Notes: generated by a model not told the origin, from the letters alone. A stretch of DNA of 35,812 nucleotides from Prolixibacteraceae bacterium (GCA_016930365.1 JAFGGY010000026.1:1-35812); one strand, 5' to 3'. Counted from the first letter of the stretch, positions 1 to 9,341 are shown. Made by a program: numbers and translations.

Positions 1-7
1 CGAGTTC

Positions 8-23
8 CCCCGAAAAATCGGGG
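8..23. repeat. Short GC-rich hairpin at window start
   Basis: CCCCGA (8-13) and TCGGGG (18-23) are perfect inverted arms around a 4-nt A loop, just upstream of the first gene. A closely related hairpin lies at 35650-35667 near the other end, and both are followed by GGGCA-type sequence. No T-tract follows, so it is more likely a dispersed REP-like repeat than a terminator. Confidence 0.4.
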
Positions 24-61
24 CAGGCATACGATACCATAAAAACAAACAATTTAATCGT

Positions 62-2581
62 ATGAAAGCACTAGTAATATTAATTTTTTTAACCCTATTC
101 AGCAATGTTGTACCAGCACAAACACCCGATAACAGCATTGCAAACCGGCTCGAAATGTTCAAAAATGAGCAACGGATTTTAAAAATCGATTTGCAAACCG
201 ACAAAGACATTTATGCTCCCGGTGAAAAAATTTGGTACAAAATATCACTGAATACGGTGTTTGGGGATATGTTGCCTGTAAACCAGGTTCTTATAGTTAC
301 TTTAAAAACCGGTCAGGGCGAAGTTATTATCGACCAAAAACTGGTGAATAAATCGAGCAAATTTATACAGGGTAGCCTCACCATTCCTTCTTGGGCACCC
401 AAAGGAAATGCTTACTTGCTGGCATACACCCCCGAAGCTCTCAGCTCTATCAGTCCCGGCCTATCGGCACTCAAACCATTAGTGCTAAACCGCCTCGAAC
501 GAAACGATTTTGTAATCGATGCCCACCTCGATAAAAAACTTTACAAGCCGGGCGAAAAAGTTCAGCTTTCGGTACTTCTAAAAGCTCTTAGCAGTTCAGC
601 CCGCAAACAGCGAATATCTATCGCATTGTACGATGGTAGCCAGGAAATACTGGCCGACAAGCAACGTATTGAAACCGGAAAACCCCAAAATTTCAGTTAC
701 GATTTGCCCGACGAAATTATGCGTGGGCTGTTTTTTGTAATCGAAACTATTGGCCGGGGTAATTATACAAGCCATATTCGCGTACCCGCAACAAGCGACC
801 AAATACGCATTCACTTTTATCCCGAAGGCGGAAATATTCTGTTAAACCGCCAACAACGAATTGTTTACAGGGCATTCGATCCATACGGAATACCTGTTGA
901 GCTTGAAGGAGATATCTTCGATCAGTCCGGACATCAAACCGGTGTTGCCAAAATACTGAAAAACAACCTGGGACTCATTAGCCTGGTATCAGCAGCACAA
1001 AGCACTTATCATCTGAAAATTAATTCAGACTACGGGAAAAATCAACAAATCCCCTTACCTCAACCACAAACCGGTAGCAGCGCCATTCATTTGGTGAAAT
1101 CGACCGAAGAGCTTATTCTAATCGATGTATTTTCGAATGGCGATAACATAGAAAAAGCTATGGTACTGCTGGCTGCACACCGCGGAAAAATAGTGCTAAA
1201 TAATTCTTTTGTTGCCGAAGCTCAGAATAATTTCCAGTTTTCGACCAATTCGTTGCCACATGGAATAATAAACTTCATGGTTTATTTGCCACAATCCGGC
1301 ATTATTTCCGAACGATTGATTTACAATGGACCATCGCTTTCAGATTCGATTATCAACCTGCAACTTTCGGATTCAATTTTTACGCTCAACAGCCATTTCG
1401 ACCTATCGGTTACTATCGATACTTCGTTTTACAGAGAAAAAAACTTTTGGGTTGATTTGAAAGTGGTTGACCGGCAAAATTGCATCGGAAAAACATGGGA
1501 CACCAATACCCCAACCTTAAAATACCCACTGATCGATTACCCACCTAACAATGTACTAACGCGTTATATTACCAACATCGAACTTATTGCGAACGAATAT
1601 CAGTGTTTTTCGTATAAGAATATTTTCAACAACAACTTACAGGCCGATAAAACTTCCGACGGAATTTCGGGAATCGTAAACGATAAAAACGGTCAGCCTG
1701 TTGTTAATGCCAACGTTTTGCTGCAACACCCGCAATATTCATCGCCATATGCTGTTAAGACCGATTCTATGGGTCGATTTGTCTTTAAAAGTGTATCGCG
1801 TTCGAACGAAATGATTGTAAAAGCTGTTTCCGATAACGGTAAAAAAACCTTTGATGTACAACTTGATGCCGGATTTAACGAAGCCATTGAAGATTGGTAT
1901 CTGAAAGAGCTGTTTATGCGCAAACCGACATACAATACCGGTACTTATAATTATTACAGTCAAAACCGGGTTTTGCTGGCTAATATTGGTACCGAAACAA
2001 AAGACAAAAGACCGCCACAACCTTCGCAGGCAGAAAAAATGCTGAAATCGGGCTTGTCTATTCTCGAAGTGATAAAAATGATTAAACCCTTCGATATAGT
2101 GAACAACCAAATTGTTTTTTATGGGTCACAAAACTCAATAAATTTTCAACAAGGAGCTTTAATTGTAATCGACGGACAAAAAACCGGCACCGGTATTGAT
2201 ATATTGAACCAACTGTCGCCAAGTTCTGTAACGTCTATAAATATTAGCACCAATCCCATTGATATTCAACGCTACACGGGGCTAAACAGCGTGGGCATTA
2301 TCGAAATTAACACTTTTGGAATGCGGGGTTTTGAAAAGGAAGAGAATGCAAGCGAAAATGCCCAGGTTTTTAGCTACGAACTGTTTAACAACAACACATG
2401 GCCTTATCAAACCACTTTGTTGTGGTTGCCTAATGCCAACATAAATAACGATGGCACTTTTAAAACCAGGGTGAAAACCAGTGGTATTGTTTCGGACTTT
2501 TTAATAGAAGTAACCCTTACTGACGAAATGGGCATAAAACTTCGAAAACAACAGTTGGTAAAAGTTCAACCCAAAAAATAA
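62..2581 (+). CDS. Secreted MG2-like / carboxypeptidase-regulatory-domain protein
   Basis: An 839-residue protein with an N-terminal signal peptide (hydrophobic residues 3-19, cleavage likely near PAQ). Residues about 40-130 contain the pattern DKDIYAPGEKIWYK, typical of MG2 (macroglobulin-like) domains, and a second such strand, KKLYKPGEKVQLSV, lies near residue 160. Residues about 540-610 (GIVNDKNGQPVVNANVLLQ ... GRFVFKSV) form a carboxypeptidase-regulatory-like beta-sandwich. Residues about 690-760 resemble a TonB-receptor plug segment (SVTSINISTNP...GVGIIEI-like), but there is no beta-barrel. Such proteins occur in Bacteroidota as periplasmic or outer-membrane proteins of unknown role. 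It converges on the DUF58 gene with a 6-nt gap and no visible terminator. Domain calls are fairly secure; the function is not known. Confidence 0.8.
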   Translation: MKALVILIFLTLFSNVVPAQTPDNSIANRLEMFKNEQRILKIDLQTDKDIYAPGEKIWYKISLNTVFGDMLPVNQVLIVTLKTGQGEVIIDQKLVNKSSKFIQGSLTIPSWAPKGNAYLLAYTPEALSSISPGLSALKPLVLNRLERNDFVIDAHLDKKLYKPGEKVQLSVLLKALSSSARKQRISIALYDGSQEILADKQRIETGKPQNFSYDLPDEIMRGLFFVIETIGRGNYTSHIRVPATSDQIRIHFYPEGGNILLNRQQRIVYRAFDPYGIPVELEGDIFDQSGHQTGVAKILKNNLGLISLVSAAQSTYHLKINSDYGKNQQIPLPQPQTGSSAIHLVKSTEELILIDVFSNGDNIEKAMVLLAAHRGKIVLNNSFVAEAQNNFQFSTNSLPHGIINFMVYLPQSGIISERLIYNGPSLSDSIINLQLSDSIFTLNSHFDLSVTIDTSFYREKNFWVDLKVVDRQNCIGKTWDTNTPTLKYPLIDYPPNNVLTRYITNIELIANEYQCFSYKNIFNNNLQADKTSDGISGIVNDKNGQPVVNANVLLQHPQYSSPYAVKTDSMGRFVFKSVSRSNEMIVKAVSDNGKKTFDVQLDAGFNEAIEDWYLKELFMRKPTYNTGTYNYYSQNRVLLANIGTETKDKRPPQPSQAEKMLKSGLSILEVIKMIKPFDIVNNQIVFYGSQNSINFQQGALIVIDGQKTGTGIDILNQLSPSSVTSINISTNPIDIQRYTGLNSVGIIEINTFGMRGFEKEENASENAQVFSYELFNNNTWPYQTTLLWLPNANINNDGTFKTRVKTSGIVSDFLIEVTLTDEMGIKLRKQQLVKVQPKK

Positions 2582-2587
2582 GCTCTT

Positions 2588-3526
2588 TTACCCGAGTTTT
2601 CCTCTTTTAATCATGTACGATTGCAACACATGCCTAAAATTGTCGTTGATATCGGCTTCTATTACATCGATGTGATACTGAGCACACCGAAGTTTAAGAT
2701 TTTCGGTGTTTTCTTTCATCACACGGGCATATTCACGTTTTACCTCGTGAGGTTTCAGTTTAATTTGTTCGCCGGTTTCAAGGTCGATAAAACGATGAGG
2801 ACGATTTGAGTAACTTAATTCAGCTTCGTGTTGTTTATCGCTCACATGAAACAACACCACCTCGTGTTTGTTGTAGCGCAGATGCTGCAAGGCCTGGTAA
2901 ACCTCGTCGGGGTCGGCCGATTCTATCATGTCGGAAAAAATAACCACCAGCGAGCGCTTGTGAATGTTTTCGGCCACAATATGCAATACTTCAACGGCAT
3001 TGGTGCCTTTTTTTAAATCAGTTTTATCGGCTTTCAATAAGTTACTGAGCTGGCTGTAAAGCAAATCGAGATGAACCGACGAAAGACGAGCGTCGGCATG
3101 GAAATGAACCTTGTCGGAAAAGAGGGTTAAGCCCGAAGCATCGCGTTGCCGCCTAAGCATATACATGATGGCAGCCGTACAATACACCGAAAAAGCCAGC
3201 TTATTCATTGGTGTTTTATTTCCTTTTTGATACGGAAACAACATCGACGAAGAAGTATCGATTATAAATTGGCAACGCAGGTTGGTTTCTTCTTCGAATT
3301 GTTTAACATACAGGCGTTCGGAGCGTCCGTATAATTTCCAATCGATGTTTCGGGTCGATTCGCCTTCGTTGTACTGGCGATGTTCCGAAAATTCGACCGA
3401 AAAACCATGAAAAGGGCTTCGATGCAAGCCGGTTATGAAACCTTCAACTACCTCTTTGGCAATTAAATCCAGGTTATCAAAATCCTGAAATTCTTCTAAA
3501 TTATGTAAGTTGGTAATGTATTCCAT
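2588..3526 (-). CDS. DUF58 family protein (VWA-like)
   Basis: A 312-residue cytoplasmic protein. The DUF58 signature around residues 45-80 (FSEHRQYNEGESTRNIDWK, then KQFEEE) is clear. A VWA-like region follows with a MIDAS-type DTSSS at residues 90-94 (FIIDTSSSM), expected to bind a divalent metal. There is no transmembrane segment. In Bacteroidota, DUF58 proteins are usually encoded with a MoxR-type AAA+ ATPase and BatA/BatB-like VWA proteins; none is present here, so the partner must be elsewhere. It is the last gene of a minus-strand run, 51 nt after the CAP lipoprotein gene. The family call is secure; the process it serves is not. Confidence 0.88.
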   Translation of the reverse strand: MEYITNLHNLEEFQDFDNLDLIAKEVVEGFITGLHRSPFHGFSVEFSEHRQYNEGESTRNIDWKLYGRSERLYVKQFEEETNLRCQFIIDTSSSMLFPYQKGNKTPMNKLAFSVYCTAAIMYMLRRQRDASGLTLFSDKVHFHADARLSSVHLDLLYSQLSNLLKADKTDLKKGTNAVEVLHIVAENIHKRSLVVIFSDMIESADPDEVYQALQHLRYNKHEVVLFHVSDKQHEAELSYSNRPHRFIDLETGEQIKLKPHEVKREYARVMKENTENLKLRCAQYHIDVIEADINDNFRHVLQSYMIKRGKLG

Positions 3527-3577
3527 TGGTTCAAAAATAATATTTTATTATGGGCTAATAGATTGTTTTTTTAGAAA

Positions 3578-4123
3578 TTACTCCGTATCGTCGATTTCGC
3601 CAAACCACACAATAGCATAACCATTGCCTATAGCAGTGCCAATTGCTTTCCAGCCGGGGTTTGCCCATTCGTTTTTACTTAAAATTACATTGTTGTGTGC
3701 CGAAGAATTTTTCCAAAGCTCCAAAGCCTCGCGGGGTGTAATTCCACTGCTGCGGTAAGCTGCAATTTCGTATCCATAACCCGGGTACGAGGTCAGCTCG
3801 GCCGGTTTATTCCACATACATTGTGCTTCAGCATGATCGGTAGAATAGCAGCAGGCAGACCAGTTGCCATTCTCAGACCAACTGTGTAGATTGCAGTCTT
3901 CGCTAAGATTGTAATAGTTTATCAGGTCGGCTAAGTGCGTTTCGGCAACAAAATCGAGCGAAACAGAGCGGGATATCTGTTCCATCCCGTTCTGAACCCG
4001 GTATTGGTTAATTAATTCGTATAAAGTTTCACCCTGGGCTTGGGGCTCAGATTCTTCATCTTTGCAACTAAAAGATATCAATATAATTAGAATGTAGAAA
4101 CAAACTTTTTTCATCATCTTCAT
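3578..4123 (-). CDS. CAP-domain (SCP/PR1) lipoprotein
   Basis: A 181-residue protein. The N-terminus is a lipoprotein signal peptide with lipobox ISFSC (Cys at about residue 20), so it is probably anchored in an outer or inner membrane and faces the periplasm or the surface. The rest fits a CAP domain: LYELINQYRVQNG at the start, ETHLADLINY, then CNLHSWSENG with the conserved His, YEIAAY with the conserved Glu, and ALELWKNSSAHN with the second conserved His. Several extra cysteines (CCYS, QCMW) may form disulfides. It follows dgt by 9 nt and is probably cotranscribed with it, although no functional link is known. Bacterial CAP proteins have no settled biochemical activity. Confidence 0.82.
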   Translation of the reverse strand: MKMMKKVCFYILIILISFSCKDEESEPQAQGETLYELINQYRVQNGMEQISRSVSLDFVAETHLADLINYYNLSEDCNLHSWSENGNWSACCYSTDHAEAQCMWNKPAELTSYPGYGYEIAAYRSSGITPREALELWKNSSAHNNVILSKNEWANPGWKAIGTAIGNGYAIVWFGEIDDTE

Positions 4124-4132
4124 ATTTATGAA

Positions 4133-5458
4133 TTAGATTCCGGGAATACTGATTCCGGTTATTTTTCGGTATAAATCAAGCGCATAAACATCGGTCATGC
4201 CCGATACAAAATCGACTACCGATTGAATTTTCGAATATTTGTCGTCCGATTCGGACAGAAATTGTTCGGGGAAAAGGGTCATTAGTTTTTTATTGTACTT
4301 GCTATTGGTTAACACCGCGTTGATAAAATGGTCGGTAAGCGTGCTTATAACTTTGTAGCCGGCCAGTTCAATTTCTAAAACCGATGAGTCGGAATAAATT
4401 CGCTTTACCGACACCTTTACAATCTGTTTCATGGCAGTAGCCGATGTTTCGGGTATTTGATCGATAAGCGAGCCCGAAAAACTACCATCCATTATGGCGC
4501 TGTAGTTGTTGAGAAAAACCTGCACACAATCGAAAATTAGTTTATTGATAACCCCTGCACGTAAATAGGCAATCTGCTCGTTGGGGTCGGTAACCTCTTG
4601 AAAAGTTTTTTGAATGTTTACGTGCGTAGCTGCATCCTTTTCGGGATGATAAAAGTTGAGGTACAGCGCTTTCGTTTCGTTGTACGAAAGAATTTTTAGC
4701 TTATGTGCATCTTCAACATCCATAATTTGGTAACAAATATCGTCGGCGGCCTCAACAAGATAAACCAATGGGTGGCGAGAAAATTTTATGCCTACGGTAT
4801 CGTTAGATACCAGCCCCAGTTCGTGGGCAATATGTTTAAAAGTTTCTTTTTCGCTTTGAAAAAAACCGAACTTTGGTTTGGAGGCCAAAACCGATTCCCA
4901 TGGATATTTTACAATCGATGCGAGCATGGTGTAGGTTAGAGCAAAACCGCCTGTGCGTCGTCCTCGAAACTGGTGGCTAAGTACCCTAAATGCATTTGCA
5001 TTTCCATCGAAATAAATTAAATCGCGCCACTGAGCATCGCTGAGCCCGTTTTTAAGACTTTGACCATTGCCGGTTTCGAAATAAGCTTTAATGGCATCTT
5101 CGCCCGAGTGGCCAAAAGGTGGGTTGCCCATATCGTGAGCCAGGCAAGCGGCTGCTACCACCGAGCCTATTTCGCTAAGCAGTGGGTGGCTTTCGCCTTT
5201 CTTTTCGAGCTCCATACTAATAATGTTGCCCAGCGATCGACCTACGCTAGCTACTTCGAGGCTGTGAGTTAAGCGGTTATGTACAAAAATACTTCCCGGA
5301 AGGGGAAAAACCTGTGTTTTATTCTGCAACCTGCGAAACGGCGACGAAAATATCAGCCGGTCGTAATCGCGCTGAAACTGTGTTCGTGCATCGGGGGTAA
5401 GTTTTCCTGAAGTAGGCTTACCCAAACGCTTAATCGATAAAAGTTGATTCCAGTTCAT
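4133..5458 (-). CDS. dgt: Deoxyguanosinetriphosphate triphosphohydrolase (dGTPase)
   Basis: A 441-residue HD-domain phosphohydrolase that releases triphosphate from dGTP (or other dNTPs) and so tunes dNTP pools. The family start RDYDRLIFSSPFRRLQNKTQVF is followed by the metal-binding HD motifs: NRLTHSLEVASVGR with the first His, CLAHDMGNPPFGHSGE with the HD pair, and EAADDICYQIMDVED with the final Asp. The length matches the shorter dGTPase family rather than the roughly 500-residue E. coli enzyme. A TAnnTTTG box on the minus strand (5481-5488) could provide its promoter. The CAP lipoprotein follows 9 nt downstream. Confidence 0.95.
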   Translation of the reverse strand: MNWNQLLSIKRLGKPTSGKLTPDARTQFQRDYDRLIFSSPFRRLQNKTQVFPLPGSIFVHNRLTHSLEVASVGRSLGNIISMELEKKGESHPLLSEIGSVVAAACLAHDMGNPPFGHSGEDAIKAYFETGNGQSLKNGLSDAQWRDLIYFDGNANAFRVLSHQFRGRRTGGFALTYTMLASIVKYPWESVLASKPKFGFFQSEKETFKHIAHELGLVSNDTVGIKFSRHPLVYLVEAADDICYQIMDVEDAHKLKILSYNETKALYLNFYHPEKDAATHVNIQKTFQEVTDPNEQIAYLRAGVINKLIFDCVQVFLNNYSAIMDGSFSGSLIDQIPETSATAMKQIVKVSVKRIYSDSSVLEIELAGYKVISTLTDHFINAVLTNSKYNKKLMTLFPEQFLSESDDKYSKIQSVVDFVSGMTDVYALDLYRKITGISIPGI

Positions 5459-5480
5459 GCTCGTCGGTATTATTACTACA

Positions 5481-5488
5481 CAAAGGTA
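5481..5488 (-). promoter_or_regulatory. Probable Bacteroidota -7 box for dgt
   Basis: Read on the minus strand the sequence is TACCTTTG, a full match to the TAnnTTTG -7 element of the Bacteroidota housekeeping sigma factor. It lies 23 nt upstream of the dgt start codon, giving a short leader. A clear -33 TTTG is not obvious, so this is a prediction from one half-site. Confidence 0.35.
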
Positions 5489-5544
5489 GCAATAAGTTGA
5501 AGAGTTAATGAACAGTTGATAGACAGAAGGTGATTATTGCTCCA

Positions 5545-7029
5545 TCAATTATCGCTTACACAGCGCACATTACGGAGGTGATTATTATCGCTTGTAAACT
5601 GAAGAATCGTATTGGTATAGCTGTTAAACCATACACAGGTACCTTCTTCATTTTCGTCGTATAACCATAAATAACCGTAATCATCCATTCCTTCAAGGGT
5701 TTGGCTGTTGAAATAATAGCCACCCAAGGACATGTTAAAATCACCCGATGTAAGCAGGCTATATGCTTCGGTTGTGCTGCCCTGTGCGTTTAGTAAAGTA
5801 TTCCAATCGGTTTTGTTTGGTAGTCGCCAACCTTCGGGACAAGCATTTTGAGCCATTTCGTATGTGTAGTATCGACCATATTTACTGCAATCGGTATCGA
5901 AACATTTGCTGCCATCCATTTCGAAAACCAGGTTGCTGCCCATCCAGGTTTGATTTCCAATAGTAAGCAGCGGGTATTCGTATCCGTCGCGCGGGTCGGT
6001 AAATGTATCGGAATCGGGTATGCCAAAAGTTGCAACATTGCCAATTGCCTGTGCCACATCGTTATCGATCACCGGGTTGCCGTAGTAGTCGATAAAACCT
6101 TTATGGTTGCCGGCCTGGAACATCACGATACCATCGCCCGAGCGGAATAGTTTATCGAAAACCGGTGCGATAATTTCGCGCCCGCTGCGCTCAATGACTC
6201 CAAATTTTCCATGCCGCTTAACCATGGCTATGTTGCTCTCAAAATCTTCGGCAAAATCGTATTTCAATAATACGATTTCTTTGCCATCCTGATTAACAAA
6301 ACCATATTTTCCGTTGTTGAATACCTTATAAAATCCATGGTTGTCAATGTCCCAAACATAGTTATACTTCAAATCGACCACTTCGTCGCCATCCGTATTT
6401 ACGAGTGCCCACTGGCTGTTTTGCCTGGTTAAAACCAGTTCGTTAAAAAACTCGCCGGCCATATCGTATTTAACAGGCACTACTTCGTTTCCTTTTTTAT
6501 CGACAAACCCAAAACGCTGGTTTTGCATCACTTTTGCTCTATTATCGGCAAAATCGCGGGCAAAATCGTACTTTAAGTCAATTACAATTTTACCCTTTTT
6601 ATTGATGTACCCATATTTACCATCGAGGCAGGCCATGGCCAGGCCTTCGGAAAAGTTTCCAACCCGATCGAACTTTTCGGGCGGAATTACTTCTTTGCCC
6701 TTTAAGTTGATAAAACCCCATAGCCCGTTTTGGCACACCATGCAAAGCCCTTCGGAAAAGCTTCCGGCTTGTTCGTATTTAACTGGCGCAATAACTTCTT
6801 TGCCATCGTAATTAATGTATCCCCACTTTCCATTGGTTTTTACTGCTGCCAGTCCTTCTGAAAAAGCGTAAGTATCGTCGTATTTTGCTTCAAGAATAAT
6901 GCTTTTGTTCTGATCTTTAAAGCCCCATTTTTCACCATCGGAATATGGAATCAATGTAAATTCGCCTCCGTGGCGGTTACAAGCGATTGCAAGCAAAAGG
7001 ATTATCAGAAAAGTATAAATATGTTTCAT
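5545..7029 (-). CDS. WG-repeat lipoprotein with C-terminal FISUMP domain
   Basis: A 494-residue protein if translation begins at MKHIYTFL (7029), which is preferred because it places a signal peptide and lipobox (LAIAC) at the N-terminus; an upstream start at 7077 would add 16 non-signal residues. After the lipidated Cys come about nine WG repeats of the form (N)GKWGYIN.DGKEVI.P.KYD...FSEGLA, spanning mature residues about 20-330. The last 150 residues match the Fibrobacter succinogenes paralogous (FISUMP) domain: DGYEYPLLTIGNQTWMGSNL, YYTYEMAQNACPEGWRLP, and the terminal LRNVRCVSDN. The repeats probably form a folded repeat scaffold on the cell surface or periplasm. Neither domain has a proven activity. 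It lies 56 nt after the SPOR/barrel gene in the same direction. Confidence 0.85.
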   Translation of the reverse strand: MKHIYTFLIILLLAIACNRHGGEFTLIPYSDGEKWGFKDQNKSIILEAKYDDTYAFSEGLAAVKTNGKWGYINYDGKEVIAPVKYEQAGSFSEGLCMVCQNGLWGFINLKGKEVIPPEKFDRVGNFSEGLAMACLDGKYGYINKKGKIVIDLKYDFARDFADNRAKVMQNQRFGFVDKKGNEVVPVKYDMAGEFFNELVLTRQNSQWALVNTDGDEVVDLKYNYVWDIDNHGFYKVFNNGKYGFVNQDGKEIVLLKYDFAEDFESNIAMVKRHGKFGVIERSGREIIAPVFDKLFRSGDGIVMFQAGNHKGFIDYYGNPVIDNDVAQAIGNVATFGIPDSDTFTDPRDGYEYPLLTIGNQTWMGSNLVFEMDGSKCFDTDCSKYGRYYTYEMAQNACPEGWRLPNKTDWNTLLNAQGSTTEAYSLLTSGDFNMSLGGYYFNSQTLEGMDDYGYLWLYDENEEGTCVWFNSYTNTILQFTSDNNHLRNVRCVSDN

Positions 7030-7085
7030 GAGCTTAAAGTTTAGTATGATACGTATTTGTAGTTTATCATTGGGCATGCCTTATT

Positions 7086-8234
7086 TTATTTGTGAAAATT
7101 AAAACGAATTCCAAATGAAAGTGCCGAAAGCTGGGTTTCGTTCATTTTGTAAACATCGTTTTCGAAAAAGGTGGTAATGTTATGTCTGTAATTCAGAAAC
7201 AACGAAGTGTGGGTGGTAAAAGCCCACTCGATATCGAGCCCCGGTGCATAAAATATGTATCGCCCGGCCATGGTGTCTTCTCCGTCGGCCCAAAGCACTT
7301 CGGTGCCCACCGAAATAAACGGATTTATACGCAAAGGCACAGTGCCCAGCTGGCGTGAATAGCCAAGGTTGAAATACGGGAAAAGATAGGTTTTGTTTTG
7401 CCCTGGATAGGCAATAGCCGTAAAACCGGTTTTCCAGCGCTTCGACAGGTAGAACTCGCCCGAAAGCGAAAACCCGTAAAATATTTCGCTGGGCACCGGG
7501 CTTTCGATACCGAAATAGGTTAATGTTGATTCTCCTGGTGATTGAAGCAAGAATGTTTGTACACCACCCAGCGATAACGAGAAGGCCGGTTTTACAAACT
7601 TGAAGCCCGATGTCATTGCTTCGCGTGCTACATCTACGGTATCTGTTTTTTTCACATAGTCCTCGGCCATTTGCTTCTCCATTTTTTCTTCGAGCGAAGC
7701 AATTTTTTCTTCCAGAATGTTGATGGTATCTCGTAGTTCGTTAACGGTTTGCTGCTGATCGAAATCGCGCTCGGTGTTGTTGAGTGACATATTGCGAATC
7801 TGATCCTGCAACTGGGTTACCTGGTACTTCAAATCATCGACATACTGCATGGTTTCCGATAAACCGGCATCGAGATTATGAAGTGCCACCTGTGTTGAAT
7901 CGGGTTCTTTTTGCTTACTTTGTTTAATGGCCGGAGGGTTTTGTATGTCGAGTATCCACGAATCGGGAAACTGTGCTCTAAAATTATTCCTGACTTCGCG
8001 CGCTTCGAAAACCGAGCTGTAACGATTTATATAAACCCGATACCGGTTAATTTCGGGCGAATAAACATAACCGGCATTTACGAAACCCGAGGCCCGGTAG
8101 CGTTCGGCCACATTAAGTGCCGGAGCCTCAGCACTGTGAGAGGCTACAATAAGGTGATAACGCTGTGCATTGCTTGCCAGCGAAATCCCACCAAATAACA
8201 GTACGCTTAAAAGGATTTTTAGTAGATGGTTCAT
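7086..8234 (-). CDS. SPOR-domain / coiled-coil / outer-membrane beta-barrel protein
   Basis: A 382-residue protein with three parts. Residues 1-23 are a signal peptide ending SNAQ. Residues 25-98 (RYHLIVASHS ... NRYRVYINRYSSVFEARE) have the length and aromatic pattern of a SPOR domain, which binds denuded septal peptidoglycan glycans. Residues about 120-195 are a heptad-rich coiled coil (LKYQVTQLQDQI, TINILEEKIASLEEKME). Residues about 215-382 alternate hydrophobic and polar residues with aromatic girdles and end in SFGIRFNFHK, fitting an 8-strand outer-membrane barrel. The overall plan resembles a cell-wall-binding outer-membrane protein, comparable to OmpA but with the peptidoglycan-binding part at the N-terminus. 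The SPOR call rests on pattern alone. It is the first gene before the WG/FISUMP lipoprotein. Confidence 0.7.
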   Translation of the reverse strand: MNHLLKILLSVLLFGGISLASNAQRYHLIVASHSAEAPALNVAERYRASGFVNAGYVYSPEINRYRVYINRYSSVFEAREVRNNFRAQFPDSWILDIQNPPAIKQSKQKEPDSTQVALHNLDAGLSETMQYVDDLKYQVTQLQDQIRNMSLNNTERDFDQQQTVNELRDTINILEEKIASLEEKMEKQMAEDYVKKTDTVDVAREAMTSGFKFVKPAFSLSLGGVQTFLLQSPGESTLTYFGIESPVPSEIFYGFSLSGEFYLSKRWKTGFTAIAYPGQNKTYLFPYFNLGYSRQLGTVPLRINPFISVGTEVLWADGEDTMAGRYIFYAPGLDIEWAFTTHTSLFLNYRHNITTFFENDVYKMNETQLSALSFGIRFNFHK

Positions 8235-8329
8235 AGTATAAGTTGAAGTTTGAAACGTTTATCTTATATAACAAACCCATAAATTTAAACTAATTATTTT
8301 AAAATCGAAACTTGAAAAAATAAAAACTC

Positions 8330-9274
8330 ATGGACTATATACTTATTTCGTCGCCATTGCAGGGTTTTACCGATTTTCGTTTCCGAAATACGTTTCATGC
8401 TGTAATGGGTGGAATCGACACGTATTATGCCCCGTATATTCGTTTGGATGGTAAAAAGGAAATGAAAAAACAAACTCAGCGCGACCTTCAGCCTGTTAAC
8501 AATCAAACGCCAAAACTTATTCCACAGGTGCTTACCAACAATGCCAGCGATTTTATTTGGGTCGCTCAACAAATGCAACAACTTGGCTACTCCGAACTAA
8601 ACTGGAACCTGGGTTGTCCGTACCCCATGGTTAGCAAGCGAGGTATGGGAGCCGGTTTGTTAAATAACCCGGCACAAATCGACCGGGTTTTACAGCAGGT
8701 TTTTGCCGAATCGGATACTAAGATATCGGTTAAAATGCGGCTTGGACTCGAAAGCAAGTTCGAAATATTCGAGGTGCTTCCTGTTCTCAACAAATACCCG
8801 TTGCAAAACATTACCATTCATCCGCGTATTGGCAAACAGCTTTACAAGGGCGAAGTCGATTTAGCTATCTTCGAAAAATGCATCGGCCTTACGCCACACA
8901 CAATATGTTACAATGGCGACATTAACTCGGTTGATACCTTCAGAGAACATGCCAACCGTTTTCCAGGCATTAAACACTGGCTTATTGGGCGTGGTTTAAT
9001 TGCCGATCCCTTTTTGCCACAAATGATCAAAAACAACACGCTGCAATACCCTGAAAATAAGCTGGAACAATTCAGAAAATTTCACGACATTTTATTTAGC
9101 GAGTACGAACAGGCGCTATCGGGATCCGGTCATTTATTGCATAAAATGAGTGCTCTATGGGAATATTTTGCCCGCTTGTTTCCCAACACACCTAAGGCTT
9201 TCAAAATGATAAAAAAAGCTAATAACATAAAGGCATACAACGAAGCAGTTGGCGCAATTATGGCAAACAAATAA
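8330..9274 (+). CDS. tRNA-dihydrouridine synthase family protein
   Basis: A 314-residue FMN-dependent TIM-barrel enzyme that reduces uridine to 5,6-dihydrouridine in tRNA using NADPH. The N-terminal SSPLQGFTDFRFRN is the flavin-binding start of the family. NWNLGCPYPM contains the catalytic Cys (residue 96), followed by KRGMGAGLL. SVKMRLGLES and ITIHPRIGKQLYKG supply the Lys and His that contact FMN, and LIGRGLIADPF is the phosphate-binding end. The length is in the usual range. Bacteroidota Dus proteins do not fall neatly into DusA/B/C, so no symbol is given. It stands alone, divergent from the SPOR/barrel gene. Confidence 0.92.
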   Translation: MDYILISSPLQGFTDFRFRNTFHAVMGGIDTYYAPYIRLDGKKEMKKQTQRDLQPVNNQTPKLIPQVLTNNASDFIWVAQQMQQLGYSELNWNLGCPYPMVSKRGMGAGLLNNPAQIDRVLQQVFAESDTKISVKMRLGLESKFEIFEVLPVLNKYPLQNITIHPRIGKQLYKGEVDLAIFEKCIGLTPHTICYNGDINSVDTFREHANRFPGIKHWLIGRGLIADPFLPQMIKNNTLQYPENKLEQFRKFHDILFSEYEQALSGSGHLLHKMSALWEYFARLFPNTPKAFKMIKKANNIKAYNEAVGAIMANK

Positions 9275-9341
9275 ACCCATTTTTGGAATTAATCATTGCT
9301 TTTATTAAATATTGAATTGACGAATGACCAACTTTTTATAT

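Noticed and set aside
6726-6750. Second sigma-54-like site (TTTGGCACACC)
   Set aside because: It lies within the WG-repeat coding sequence and the -12 element is not at the required spacing.
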